From: Lachnospiraceae bacterium
GTDB lineage: Bacteria > Bacillota > Clostridia > Lachnospirales > Lachnospiraceae
Length of the DNA stretch: 32,703 bases
Direction: 5' to 3'
NCBI GenBank assembly: GCA_014804485.1
Contig: JAAUZT010000010.1
Span: 1-32,703, forward strand
The first letter of the stretch is position 1, and every line of letters begins with the position of its first letter. Positions 1-8,850 of the stretch are shown here, in pieces. The position numbers and the translations under genes are program-made. Below the pieces are notes generated by a model. It saw nothing but the letters and a program-made list of their open reading frames with translations. It had not been told where the DNA came from and searched no databases.

Positions 1-199
1 AAGGGACGTGCTTATTACCCTAATGGGCAATAAGCCTATGTCCCGAAAAGCCCGAAATGAGCCCGGATGGCGAATAGAGGGCGGTTTCGTCCGCATTCTC
101 AACGCAATCGGAATATTTTTGAAAATCCATATGACGAAGTCGGCAACTGCGAGAGCATTTTGTCCAATCCGCCTCTCTTAAATTTTATGGATACGTTTT
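1..199. repeat. Structured repeat, copy A (left part outside window)
   Basis: Bases about 40-174 match bases 10637-10770 at roughly 80-85% identity by eye, with one single-base indel. The shared core includes GAGCCCGGATGGCG and CGGAATATTT. A nested hairpin precedes the core at 3-44: GGGAC pairs with GTCCC and, inside it, GCTTATT pairs with AATAAGC. The match to copy B fades after about 174; the remaining bases up to the stop codon of the next gene (200-202) could be a decayed arm. The copy lies just 3' of a minus-strand gene, in the same orientation relative to that gene as copy B. Whether it was a full palindrome needs sequence left of base 1. Confidence 0.7.
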
Positions 200-1255
200 T
201 TAGTACTCCACCGAAAATAGAGCCTCAAAATCAAACCGCCCTATCATATCCCGTGTCTCATCCAGCGCCACCGCCATCTCTTCCGCACATGTCACCTCGC
301 AGGTTCCGTTTGCGAAGCACTCCGTCATATAACGGTTGATATCACTGTGGTAGTGGGTATAATCCGCATAGTTGTTTAAGTCCGTCACGATCTCCTCCTG
401 ATTCGGGAAATAGAAGATCCGCACATTATCGTAAGCAAGTAGCGTCTCGGCTATATGTGTATACTCCGCCATGGTCGCTTCCAGATGATTTTCCTGTATC
501 ACGTCATTCCAGTACAAAATGCTGTAGGGCGGAAAGAAAATATAGAACACCGTATCCGGATTCTGTTCAATATACGGGCACAGATTGGCTCGTAAGTTTT
601 TGTCCGTGCTCTCAATATATGCCGCCGGCGGTGTCTCCCCGGACACCGGCGCAGGTGGCTCGTAGTTATGCATAACCCATTGGATATTATAATATTCATC
701 CGTCCACCAGCTCTGATACACGGTGGCAAGATCAGTCTTATCCGGATCGGCAAGAGGTCTTAAGATATAGTTTAAGACCACGTCCTTGTTAAAAACATAC
801 TGCACGTCATTCAGGTAGTTGTCATCATAAAGATATTCCGGAATCGGGTACTTCGTCTCTTCCACGCCGCCGGTGTAAGTCGTCACGTCAACTCCCAGAA
901 AGACCGCCTGCACATCATGTCCGCTGCCAAACACGATCTCCATGATATTGGCCTGATCTTTCGGATAAGCGCCGCTGTAATTTAACTTCAGCGCTTTCCG
1001 CCCCAGCAGTTCCTCAAACCAGTGCGTATTGAAATTCACCGTCATGGAAGAACCCAGAATCACACTGTCATACTCCATATGTTTTGCCATTCCGGGATTC
1101 TGGCTGAGCTGATTATCCACCAGATAGGGGAACTTCTCAAGGGGTGCATGGTACTGGAAGAAAGGATCCACGAAGACCACCAGCGCCGCCACAAGGACAA
1201 ACAATATTAAGATTACGGATATTGTGGATATGACCCACTTTTTAAATCTGTCCAT
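200..1255 (-). CDS. SGNH-fold acylation partner protein (AlgX/DltD-like)
   Basis: A 351-residue protein with one N-terminal membrane helix (about residues 8-29) and an extracytoplasmic SGNH-like domain. Block I is seen as VILGSS (residues 65-70) with a candidate nucleophile Ser, and a C-terminal Asp-x-x-His pair as DYTH (298-301). Proteins of this kind pair with MBOAT acyltransferases and help move an acyl group onto a surface glycan outside the membrane (DltD, AlgX/AlgJ; family knowledge). The gene starts 35 bases after the MBOAT gene at 1291 and is the last gene of the apparent operon, followed directly by repeat copy A. The acyl group and acceptor are unknown. Overall similarity to characterised members is low, so the SGNH call rests on motifs and on the MBOAT neighbour. 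Confidence 0.82.
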   Translation of the reverse strand: MDRFKKWVISTISVILILFVLVAALVVFVDPFFQYHAPLEKFPYLVDNQLSQNPGMAKHMEYDSVILGSSMTVNFNTHWFEELLGRKALKLNYSGAYPKDQANIMEIVFGSGHDVQAVFLGVDVTTYTGGVEETKYPIPEYLYDDNYLNDVQYVFNKDVVLNYILRPLADPDKTDLATVYQSWWTDEYYNIQWVMHNYEPPAPVSGETPPAAYIESTDKNLRANLCPYIEQNPDTVFYIFFPPYSILYWNDVIQENHLEATMAEYTHIAETLLAYDNVRIFYFPNQEEIVTDLNNYADYTHYHSDINRYMTECFANGTCEVTCAEEMAVALDETRDMIGRFDFEALFSVEY

Positions 1256-1290
1256 AACTTATTCTCACAATCTCTTTTTATCCCTTTGCT

Positions 1291-2874
1291 TCAGAAATTA
1301 AAATACAGAAACGTGCTGACCTTGGAAAAGGTGAGTACGCACCACAGCGCGAGAACGGCGAATGCCACCGTCGCTCCTGTCCGATACTTCATCTTTTCCA
1401 TCCGCTGTGCCGCATTCCGGCCAATCAGTGCCAGATATAAACCTGCCGCCAGTATCACCCACATAAGAATATATCTGCTGTATGCCATATTATCCAGATG
1501 CAGCACTTTAATGACATACCAGAACTCATCTACACGAAAACACTCCGCCAATTCCGAAGATACTTTCTGTACTGTTCCGCCTACAGCAGTCGCAAGCATA
1601 CGATTGGCCTGTGCAATATTCTCTGCACGGAAATAGACCCACGCCACTGCAACATAGACAAATAGTAAAACACGTGACACAAATGTCATAATTCCATGCC
1701 CAATCTGCGATATCCATCCATTTTCCGACTTCTTTGTCGGCATTTGCGCATCCTGCACCGCTTTCTGCTGTGACGGCATTCCTGCATTTCGGCGGGCAAA
1801 ACACGGTTTTATGTTCCTAAGCCAAAATCTGGTCAGCACGTACAACGCGCCGTGCATGGCACCCCAGACAAGATAATTCCAGCCGGCGCCGTGCCACAGA
1901 CCGCTTAGCATAAATACCGCAAACAAATTGAAGTACATCCTCACCTGTCCCTTACGATTGCCTCCAAGCGGTATATAAACATATTTCGTGAAAAAGCGGT
2001 TTAAGGTAATATGCCATCTTTTCCAGAAATCTACGATATTCACCGCCTGATACGGCGAGTCGAAATTGACCGGAATCTCTATGCCAAGCATCTTGCCGAT
2101 ACCCCGCGCCATGTCACAGTAACCACTGAAATCAAAGTAAAGCTGCAATGCATAAAACACGATAATCAAAACCGCGTCCGAACGTCCAATAAACTCCAAA
2201 TGTGAATATCCATAGTCAACTCCGCCGCCGAACGTATCCGCAATCAGCACCTTCTTCGCCAGTCCCAGAATAAAGAGTCCCATGCCCTCCGCGATCCGCT
2301 GCCACTCCACATTCTCCTTCCCCATGCGCGCAAACTGCGGCAGCATTTCACTGTGATTGACGATCGGTCCCGCAATCAGCTGCGGGAAGAAGGACACGAA
2401 CAATGCGTAGTCTGTCAGAGAACAATTCCGCACCTCCCCGCGGTACGTATCCACAATAAAAGAAATCTGCTGGAACGTAAAAAAACTGATTCCCAAGGGC
2501 AGAAGAATATGACGAAGCGCCACGGAAGTACCGAACAAAGAATTCGTGGTGGAGATGAAAAAGTCAAAATATTTAAAATAAAACAGCATGCCCAAGTTGA
2601 GCACCACCACCATGATCATGACTGCTTTTCGCCAGAAAGCCGTCCGCACCCGGTCCGCCCTATTTGACAGCATCCTGTGAAACAGATAATTGCCGCCGAT
2701 GCTGCCCACCATGATCAGCAGATAAGACACATTAAACCAACCGTAGAACCAGAAGGACATGGCAATCAGAAACACCTTGGCTGCGGCAGTCCTGTGGGCA
2801 CGCAGCAGGCTGTAATAGCCAAGCAGACATATAGGAAAAAAAAGAAATACAAAAATGTATGAATTAAATAACAT
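1291..2874 (-). CDS. MBOAT family O-acyltransferase (AlgI/DltB-like), no. 1
   Basis: A 527-residue polytopic protein of the membrane-bound O-acyltransferase family. It shows LLPLGISFFTFQQ (about 125-136), SFFPQLIAGP (161-170), YFDFSGYCDMA (246-256), the FWKRWHIT signature with His288, IPLGGNRKG, and the near-invariant catalytic His328 in SGLWHGAGWNYL. Members move acyl groups across or at the membrane onto polysaccharides. A strong AGGAGG lies 8 bases upstream of the ATG. Its partner is the SGNH gene 35 bases downstream; upstream are two membrane proteins and two glycosyltransferases on the same strand. A hydrophilic insert around residues 355-385 separates the catalytic core from the last helices. 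The family assignment is firm; the substrate is not known. Confidence 0.95.
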   Translation of the reverse strand: MLFNSYIFVFLFFPICLLGYYSLLRAHRTAAAKVFLIAMSFWFYGWFNVSYLLIMVGSIGGNYLFHRMLSNRADRVRTAFWRKAVMIMVVVLNLGMLFYFKYFDFFISTTNSLFGTSVALRHILLPLGISFFTFQQISFIVDTYRGEVRNCSLTDYALFVSFFPQLIAGPIVNHSEMLPQFARMGKENVEWQRIAEGMGLFILGLAKKVLIADTFGGGVDYGYSHLEFIGRSDAVLIIVFYALQLYFDFSGYCDMARGIGKMLGIEIPVNFDSPYQAVNIVDFWKRWHITLNRFFTKYVYIPLGGNRKGQVRMYFNLFAVFMLSGLWHGAGWNYLVWGAMHGALYVLTRFWLRNIKPCFARRNAGMPSQQKAVQDAQMPTKKSENGWISQIGHGIMTFVSRVLLFVYVAVAWVYFRAENIAQANRMLATAVGGTVQKVSSELAECFRVDEFWYVIKVLHLDNMAYSRYILMWVILAAGLYLALIGRNAAQRMEKMKYRTGATVAFAVLALWCVLTFSKVSTFLYFNF

Positions 2875-2954
2875 CGGTCAGACCTCCTGCCTCCATAACC
2901 GATCCCCTGCCGTCACGAACCTTTGCAACAACTGTCGAAAATATCACAAAAACA

Positions 2955-3722
2955 TCACTGCACCGTCCCCTGATCCTGATAGATCAGGTAGTCTCCCACT
3001 TGATCATACAGCGCAAAACCATAGTCTGACAAAGGCTTCGTCGTTTCTCTGTCCTCTTTTAGCACCACATAAGCACAAGGATACTCCCGCGTCAGCTCCA
3101 CAAAACTCTCCGTCTCGATCACTTCCGCTTTCTCCATCGCCTCATACATGGCATGGTGATAATCCCATCTGGCAATCAACATTTCCCTGCCGTATGGCAG
3201 CTCAATTTTCGTGCTGTACTGTCTCACATAGTAAATCAGATCCGCCGGAACGAGTACGGTGATGCGCCCCTCTTCCGGTTCGATCAGATCCACGATATCC
3301 ACTGCCTCCTGCGGAAGATGATATGCATTCTGCGCCTTCGTAATGTGCTCGCTGTCATAGACATAATTGCCGCATGCTATAATTGCCACACTTATGACTA
3401 CAAGTCCGATCCTGCGGTGTCTGCCGCACAACCGTATCAACCCATAGGCGCTGACCAGGCTCATCTGCAAAAGCCATAACAATCTGTAATAAGTCTCCGA
3501 ATCATCCAGAACGCGCACGAATACCTTGCGAAACAGCGGGCAGAAAAACAGCACCAGCAGAAGCGTGGGCGCGTAAACAAAGACCGCACGCCGGCTTCTG
3601 TTCTTCTCCGTCAGCCACAGATACAGCAGGGCAAAGAGATAGATGCCCACCAGATAACCGTTCTCATGAAACCCCATATAATTTTTAAAGATTACCACGC
3701 TCTCTAAAAAAATACCCCACAT
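2955..3722 (-). CDS. Polytopic membrane protein with extracytoplasmic C-terminal domain
   Basis: A 255-residue protein of no recognised function. Residues about 20-120 hold roughly four hydrophobic segments; the rest is soluble and probably outside the cell. A conserved-looking stretch reads RVLDDSETYYRLLWLL (about 70-85). The start ATG has a GGAG eight bases upstream. It follows the GT-C-like gene at 3834 after 111 untranslated bases and precedes the MBOAT gene by 80 bases. Its domain plan (few helices, then an ~130-residue outer domain) resembles the C-terminal part of large GT-C-like surface proteins, so it could be a partner, or the detached end, of the 3834-5045 product. I see no remnant reading frame that cleanly joins the two. 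Confidence 0.8.
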   Translation of the reverse strand: MWGIFLESVVIFKNYMGFHENGYLVGIYLFALLYLWLTEKNRSRRAVFVYAPTLLLVLFFCPLFRKVFVRVLDDSETYYRLLWLLQMSLVSAYGLIRLCGRHRRIGLVVISVAIIACGNYVYDSEHITKAQNAYHLPQEAVDIVDLIEPEEGRITVLVPADLIYYVRQYSTKIELPYGREMLIARWDYHHAMYEAMEKAEVIETESFVELTREYPCAYVVLKEDRETTKPLSDYGFALYDQVGDYLIYQDQGTVQ

Positions 3723-3833
3723 AGACTACTCCCTGTTTTGCTAAAACGTGCAAGCCCGCTTGTGCATAAACCTCTTCACAGACACGGCTTTTGTACCACG
3801 CAAAGGTGTACTTATGAACACAATGCTGCAATG

Positions 3834-5045
3834 CTACAACAGATCCGTGTACACCACGATCACATAGACCGCCATATATATGACATTCGGGATACACACC
3901 GCACCCATTTTAAGAATCACTCTATAGTCCCGATCTGTTATCGCCAGACAAAATGCCGTCAGCGCCATCAAAATGCAGACAAGAAATACCGCAATGGAAC
4001 TGCACACGCCCGCCGTCATATTAATACATACAAACACAAACCACAGTCCGGCATCTCTATATCTTTTCCCATCATAAATCCACAGAAACATCCAGAACAG
4101 TGCCGGAATCACCAAGGAACCCACCACCGCCTTGCCCTGCCATGTTCTGGTCAGGAAAAAAGTCTCGCTCGTATAGATCGACACGTTTCCGAAGATCTGG
4201 AACATAGTCATCAGGAGCATGAAAATCGGCAGATTCTCCCTGTCAAATATATTTCCGTCGTCCGCCCGGTTCCTGCCTGTTTTCTTCGGTGCCGATTCCT
4301 CTTTTTTCATGCCGTATGCATTTGTTTTAAAAAGCTGCCGTCCGATCTCATAATATACAAGATAACTAAGCGGGATCAATACAAGCGGCATGATCGTGTG
4401 TGACACGATTGTCGCATGAATGCGGCTCCGTGCTGCCACAAAAGCGATCCACATCGGAAATACCGCAAGCGCATGGCGGATGTCCAGATCCGTGGGCCGC
4501 CCCGTATAGGGCAGAATGCGATACATCACATCGGCCTGTTGTGCAATCAGGGATTCCACCACATAATAAGCATCATCGCCGTCGAAGGAAGCATAAGCCG
4601 CTGCCTTATATAGCTGGAAACCGAGCAGTACAAAGAACAGTAACCATTCGATCCGCTCCGCCCATGACATTCTTTTCACTTGCGCAGCGATACACTCCTT
4701 TATTCGGTTTACAAAATTGACATTAATGTCATTTTTCTGCCGTCTATCACCGCTTTTTCCGGCTTTTGCCCTCAAATAACATAACCACAGTCCTGCCGCT
4801 GCACACAGAATACTCAATACCGCAAACAATACCGAAGCCACCTTGAAGTTGTCATACTTCACAAAAAGCACCGCCGGCATTGTCACCACCTCGAATAACG
4901 CCCACATGCCGAAATACCCCGCAAGCAGTACAAATCCCGGTCCCCGCTTCTTAGCCGATATGAAATTCGCCGGTATCAGACCGATACAAAACGGTATGAC
5001 CGCAAGCCAGAATAACAGGCTAAGTAAACTCAATATGCGTAACAT
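3834..5045 (-). CDS. GT-C-like polytopic membrane protein (possibly DUF6077-like)
   Basis: A 403-residue, highly hydrophobic protein with about nine or ten membrane segments. After the third or fourth segment comes FDGDDAYYV (154-162), an acidic cluster at the start of a predicted outer loop. GT-C glycosyltransferases using polyprenyl-phosphate sugars carry such acidic residues in the first outer loop (family knowledge). A basic cytoplasmic loop at 95-125 separates the first helices from this region. The ATG is preceded by AAAGGCGG. The protein ends right after a membrane helix and lacks the soluble C-terminal domain its relatives often have; that role may be filled by the next gene (2955). 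It starts 14 bases after the GT4 gene, so co-transcription is likely. Function unproven. Confidence 0.8.
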   Translation of the reverse strand: MLRILSLLSLLFWLAVIPFCIGLIPANFISAKKRGPGFVLLAGYFGMWALFEVVTMPAVLFVKYDNFKVASVLFAVLSILCAAAGLWLCYLRAKAGKSGDRRQKNDINVNFVNRIKECIAAQVKRMSWAERIEWLLFFVLLGFQLYKAAAYASFDGDDAYYVVESLIAQQADVMYRILPYTGRPTDLDIRHALAVFPMWIAFVAARSRIHATIVSHTIMPLVLIPLSYLVYYEIGRQLFKTNAYGMKKEESAPKKTGRNRADDGNIFDRENLPIFMLLMTMFQIFGNVSIYTSETFFLTRTWQGKAVVGSLVIPALFWMFLWIYDGKRYRDAGLWFVFVCINMTAGVCSSIAVFLVCILMALTAFCLAITDRDYRVILKMGAVCIPNVIYMAVYVIVVYTDLL

Positions 5046-5059
5046 AATCCGCCTTTCTC

Positions 5060-6109
5060 TTAAATCCCCGCTTCTTCCAGAAATCGATCCGCTATATTCT
5101 TCAGACCGTATCGCTTTGCTGCCTTCACGCCATTTGCTGAAAGCCCGTCCGCAAACGCATTATCGCCTGCGATCTTCAGCATGGCCTCCGCCAGTGCCTT
5201 CCAATCTCCCACCGGTGTCAGCAGACCGCTGACTCCATTTTCGATATACATCCGCGAACCGCCCACCGGACAGTCCGTAGAGATCACGGGAACACCCATT
5301 GCCAATGCCTCTATCATGGAATTGGATATGCCTTCATAATCCGATGACAGCACGAACATGGCGCTGTCTCTGATCTCCTGCTGTACATTGGATAAGAACC
5401 CCCGAAAGACGACCAGGTCCCCGATCCCAAGCTCTCCAGCCTGCCGTCGCAGCTCCTTGTCCAGCTCGCCGACACCGAATATATGAAGCTCATATTCCGG
5501 ATAACTCTTATGAAATTCGGCAAAAGCAACTAACAATAATTTATGATTCTTCTGCGGCTCCAGTCTGCCCACCGAAACGATTCTTTTGCTCCGCTCTCCC
5601 CTATAAGGAGCCGGCATATCGTCCGAGATCGGATTCGGGATAACCGCGGATTTCTGCTGCAGGTCCTCCGCAAAACACCGACGCATATCCTCCGTCTGCA
5701 ATATCAGCTTCTCCGCCTTGCGATAGGACCAGTCACGAAGCCGCTGCCCTGTAATGCGGGTCGGGTCATTCCGCTCCGACACCAGTAGTCTGTGAGGAAT
5801 CCCCGCGGCGGCGAGCACTGAAAAAATGGTGCCTCTCACACAGAATGAGAAAATATAACAGTGCTTGTTCTTCCGGTAATACCGTCTCATTTTAAACAGC
5901 CTTTTGATCTGTATGAGCGGATTCCCGTCCGAAGGCTGTCCGGCTATAAAGACTTCTATTCTCTCATCCAAAGGATAGGCCACATGATCTCCCGCAAACA
6001 GTAAGACCGCCACCTGATATCCTCTTTTCACATATTCATTCGCCAGCATCGCCACGACACGCTCCGAACCACCGCCCGGCATATCCGGCAGAACAAACAC
6101 AATCTTCAT
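5060..6109 (-). CDS. GT4 family glycosyltransferase (GT-B fold)
   Basis: A 349-residue retaining glycosyltransferase of family GT4. The N-terminal domain begins with MKIVFVLPDMPGGGSERV, the usual first strand and glycine-rich loop. The sugar-nucleotide domain has VSVGRLEPQKNH (179-189) and the E-x7-E motif as YEGISNSMIEAL, with Glu259 and Glu267, followed by GVPVISTDCPVGG. It would add one sugar from an NDP donor to a lipid-linked acceptor at the cytoplasmic face. Close relatives by pattern are the GalNAc/galactose transferases of capsule and teichoic-type loci, but donor and acceptor cannot be fixed. AGAGGAAA upstream sets the start. The gene begins 3 bases after the GT2 stop codon, so the two are probably translated together. 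Confidence 0.94.
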   Translation of the reverse strand: MKIVFVLPDMPGGGSERVVAMLANEYVKRGYQVAVLLFAGDHVAYPLDERIEVFIAGQPSDGNPLIQIKRLFKMRRYYRKNKHCYIFSFCVRGTIFSVLAAAGIPHRLLVSERNDPTRITGQRLRDWSYRKAEKLILQTEDMRRCFAEDLQQKSAVIPNPISDDMPAPYRGERSKRIVSVGRLEPQKNHKLLLVAFAEFHKSYPEYELHIFGVGELDKELRRQAGELGIGDLVVFRGFLSNVQQEIRDSAMFVLSSDYEGISNSMIEALAMGVPVISTDCPVGGSRMYIENGVSGLLTPVGDWKALAEAMLKIAGDNAFADGLSANGVKAAKRYGLKNIADRFLEEAGI

Positions 6110-6112
6110 GAT

Positions 6113-7018
6113 CTATTTCCTCTCGTTTTCCCTTTTCCACTTATGATATAACAACCCGGCCGGCAGCACAGACACTGCAAACATCAGTTTCCGCGATGTT
6201 CCCGCATACAACCTGCCGACGGGAATCCGTGCAAATCTGCCATAGATAATATACAACAGCATCATTTTCAATTTTACCTTCAGATACACGCCGTCGTCAT
6301 CTAAATATACAGTCGAACGCTGCATCATTCCTCTCGGCGAATAGATCTTCATCGCGCGGCCGGTTCTGGTAAGGCCTCCCTCCAGATATTCACCGATATA
6401 GATGCATTTGTTGATATGCACCATACGGTACGGACCTGACATCTGCATCCAGACCAGATCCTCCGGCAGAAACCGCTCCCCCTCATATTCCGGAAAGGGA
6501 AATTGCTTCAGAATCCTCGTATAGAATACCTCCGCCTTGTCACCGCCTATGTCGCCGTTGATCCGGACATCACGGTAGGTTGATATCTCCTCGTCCTGCT
6601 TAAAATATGACGTGTTGACTCTCCCGTCCGGATAACACCGAAGAAAGGAATAGCCGCACAGCCCTTCCCTCCCTTTATACTTCTCATGATACGCAAGTAT
6701 CGTTTCCACCGCATCATCAGGCAGATAATCGTCACTGTCCACAATAAAAGTCAATTCCGTATCTATCATGGAAATTCCTGTATTTAACGCCCTGTGTTTA
6801 CCGCCGTTCTCCCTATGCAGATATCGGACCCTAACCTGTTCCTGTGTGCAAAAATCCTGCACCGTCTGCCTTGTCTGATCCGTACTGCCATCGTCTACGA
6901 TCAGCCATTCAAACTCCCGCACCGTCTGTCTTTTCAGGCTCTCATATAAATCCTTTAATCTATCCGCACGATTATAGGTCGGCGTTATGATCGTAACCGC
7001 TGCGGTTTCCTTACCCAT
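6113..7018 (-). CDS. GT2 family glycosyltransferase
   Basis: An inverting GT-A glycosyltransferase of 301 residues from the chosen start. TIITPTYNR (9-17), VDDGSTD (41-47), the NGGKHRALNTG loop (71-81) and the metal-binding DSDD (94-97) are intact, with FLPEDLVW (183-190) as the likely catalytic-base region. The C-terminus is hydrophobic and basic, so membrane association is likely. The frame stays open to an ATG at 7054, but I start at 7018: AGAGGGG lies upstream of that ATG and the sequence then begins as usual for the family. It is the first gene of the 200-7018 minus-strand group, behind the promoter at 7110-7138. The acceptor is unknown. Confidence 0.93.
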   Translation of the reverse strand: MGKETAAVTIITPTYNRADRLKDLYESLKRQTVREFEWLIVDDGSTDQTRQTVQDFCTQEQVRVRYLHRENGGKHRALNTGISMIDTELTFIVDSDDYLPDDAVETILAYHEKYKGREGLCGYSFLRCYPDGRVNTSYFKQDEEISTYRDVRINGDIGGDKAEVFYTRILKQFPFPEYEGERFLPEDLVWMQMSGPYRMVHINKCIYIGEYLEGGLTRTGRAMKIYSPRGMMQRSTVYLDDDGVYLKVKLKMMLLYIIYGRFARIPVGRLYAGTSRKLMFAVSVLPAGLLYHKWKRENERK

Positions 7019-7109
7019 TCCTTTTCTATCCCCTCTTTGCATTCTCCCAAACATGACTTAGTTATACTTAGACGGCGTTCTTTGACACCTTAGCATAACT
7101 TCATGTTTT

Positions 7110-7138
7110 AGTATACCATACTGTACAATTTCCCGCAA
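7110..7138 (-). promoter_or_regulatory. Candidate sigma-A promoter of the 200-7018 operon
   Basis: On the minus strand, TTGCGG (7133-7138) and TATACT (7110-7115) are separated by exactly 17 bases. Transcription would begin near 7103, giving a leader of about 85 bases before the ATG at 7018. An imperfect inverted repeat, GTATACCATA (7111-7120) and TATGGTACAC (7140-7149), nine of ten positions pairing, brackets the spacer and could be an operator. Confidence 0.55.
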
Positions 7139-7223
7139 ATATGGTACACTGATGTCTGTCAGAGTCATTCGTCGGCCAACATGCCGTCAGATGCGAACAA
7201 CAATACAGAGTGCGAGGTATTCC

Positions 7224-8774
7224 ATGAAAAAAGTATACATTATCGGCGCAGGCCCCGCCGGTCTTACCGCCGCGTATGAGTTATTAAAGCAAAGCAAAGA
7301 TTATGAGGTCGTTGTGCTGGAAGAAAGCAATGCCATGGGCGGTATCTCCAAGACCGTAAACTATAAAGGCAACCGCATGGACATGGGCGGACACCGTTTC
7401 TTCTCCAAGGTACCGGAAGTAAACGAATGGTGGAACAATATGCTGCCCCTGCAGGGTGCACCGACTTATGACGATATTGTCCTGGATCGTAAAATGCCCC
7501 TTGCTCCCGGCGGTCCCGATCCGGAGAAGGAAGACCGGGTCATGCTCAGACGCAACCGGGTATCCCGCATTTATTTTAAGCGCAAATTTTTTGATTATCC
7601 GATCTCTTTAAAGCCGGAAACTTTTGTCAACATGGGATTCCTGACTACCCTCGAAGTCGGATTCAGCTATATCGCTTCCCTGATTCACAAGCGCAAAGAA
7701 AACTCACTGGAAGATTTCTATATCAACCGTTTTGGCAAGAAGCTGTACTCCATGTTTTTCGAGCGCTACACCGAAAATCTGTGGGGTCGTCATCCGAGCG
7801 ATATTGCTCCTGACTGGGGCGCCCAGCGGGTCAAAGGACTGTCTATCATCGCCATCATTAAAGATGTATTTTCCAAGATGCTGCCGGGTAATAAAAACCG
7901 TGCGGTAGAGACCTCCCTGATTGAAGAGTTCAGCTATCCGAAGCTGGGACCCGGACAACTCTGGGATGTAACCGCAGCCGAAATTGAGAAAATGGGTGGT
8001 ACCATCCGGCGCAACTGTAAAGTAACGAATCTGCATAAAAATGAACAGAACCGCATCACCGCACTCACATACGAGAATAACGGTGAAAAGATTACTGAAG
8101 AAGGTGATATTTTCATCTCCTCCATGCCTGTCAAAGACTTAGTCGCAGGCATGAACGATGTGCCGCCGGAACCCGCCAGAATTGCCGCCGGACTTCCTTA
8201 CCGCGACTACATGACTGTCGGTCTCCTGTTGCCGAAACTCAATCTGAAAAACAAAACGAAACTAAAGACCATAAGCAATATCGTCCCCGACTGCTGGGTT
8301 TATGTGCACGATCGTAATGTACAACTGGGCCGTTTCCAGATCTACAACAACTGGTCGCCTTATATGATCAAGGATCTGGAGCACACCGTATGGATCGGAC
8401 TGGAATACTTTTGCTTCGAAGGCGATAAGTACTGGTCGATGTCTGATGAGAAGTTTACCAGATTTGCCGTAAAGGAAATTGTCCGTATGGGCCTGATCGA
8501 CAGCCCCGACGACGTGATGGATTCCCACGTAGAGCGTGTGAAGAAAGCGTACCCTGCCTACTTCGATACATACAAAGAGATCGATACGCTGGTAGACTAC
8601 CTGAAGACCATCGACAATCTCTACTGTGTGGGACGTAACGGCCAGCACCGCTACAACAATATCGACCACTCCATGGTCACCTCTTTTGAGACTGTTAAGA
8701 ATATCATAAACGGTATTGAGAACAAGGATAACATCTGGAATGTGAATACTGAGAAAGAATATCACGAATCATAA
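7224..8774 (+). CDS. FAD-dependent oxidoreductase, UDP-galactopyranose mutase-like
   Basis: A 516-residue flavoprotein. Residues 1-40 form a Rossmann FAD site: [20 protein letters not shown] (GxGxxG at 8-13), the acidic ribose-binding end VLEES, then the MGGISKT loop. GGHRFFSK (55-62) and the closing [19 protein letters not shown] region, which contacts FAD, are typical of the amine-oxidase/UDP-galactopyranose mutase/protoporphyrinogen-oxidase group. In glycan loci such enzymes act on a nucleotide sugar or lipid-linked glycan; a mutase-like role is only inferred. An in-frame ATG exists at 7152, but GCGAGG six bases before the ATG at 7224 and the position of the FAD motif favour 7224. It is transcribed alone, diverging from the GT operon; TTGACA at 7082-7087 is a possible -35 without a good -10. 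Confidence 0.9.
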   Translation: MKKVYIIGAGPAGLTAAYELLKQSKDYEVVVLEESNAMGGISKTVNYKGNRMDMGGHRFFSKVPEVNEWWNNMLPLQGAPTYDDIVLDRKMPLAPGGPDPEKEDRVMLRRNRVSRIYFKRKFFDYPISLKPETFVNMGFLTTLEVGFSYIASLIHKRKENSLEDFYINRFGKKLYSMFFERYTENLWGRHPSDIAPDWGAQRVKGLSIIAIIKDVFSKMLPGNKNRAVETSLIEEFSYPKLGPGQLWDVTAAEIEKMGGTIRRNCKVTNLHKNEQNRITALTYENNGEKITEEGDIFISSMPVKDLVAGMNDVPPEPARIAAGLPYRDYMTVGLLLPKLNLKNKTKLKTISNIVPDCWVYVHDRNVQLGRFQIYNNWSPYMIKDLEHTVWIGLEYFCFEGDKYWSMSDEKFTRFAVKEIVRMGLIDSPDDVMDSHVERVKKAYPAYFDTYKEIDTLVDYLKTIDNLYCVGRNGQHRYNNIDHSMVTSFETVKNIINGIENKDNIWNVNTEKEYHES

Positions 8775-8802
8775 GACAAACATTCCGCTATTCTCACTAC
8801 CA

Positions 8803-8832
8803 GCGCAGGCAGAAGTTAACTTCTGCCTGTGC
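8803..8832. terminator. Hairpin between convergent genes
   Basis: A 13-bp stem (8803-8815 with 8820-8832, one G-T wobble) closed by TTAA. The core reads CAGGCAGAAG and CTTCTGCCTG. It lies between the converging stops of the FAD enzyme and the flippase-like gene, where a two-way terminator is expected. No T-run follows on either strand, so intrinsic termination would be weak; it may act as a 3'-end stabiliser or with Rho. Confidence 0.5.
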
Positions 8833-8850
8833 GTCCGCATTCGATACCGT

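Noticed and set aside
67..339. Plus-strand frame of 90 codons at the window start
   Set aside because: It covers repeat copy A and then the antisense of the SGNH gene, and has no ribosome site. Only the first 25 codons recur in copy B.
3738..4403. Plus-strand frame of 221 codons opposite the GT-C-like gene
   Set aside because: No ribosome site or motif; the opposite strand codes for a coherent membrane protein.
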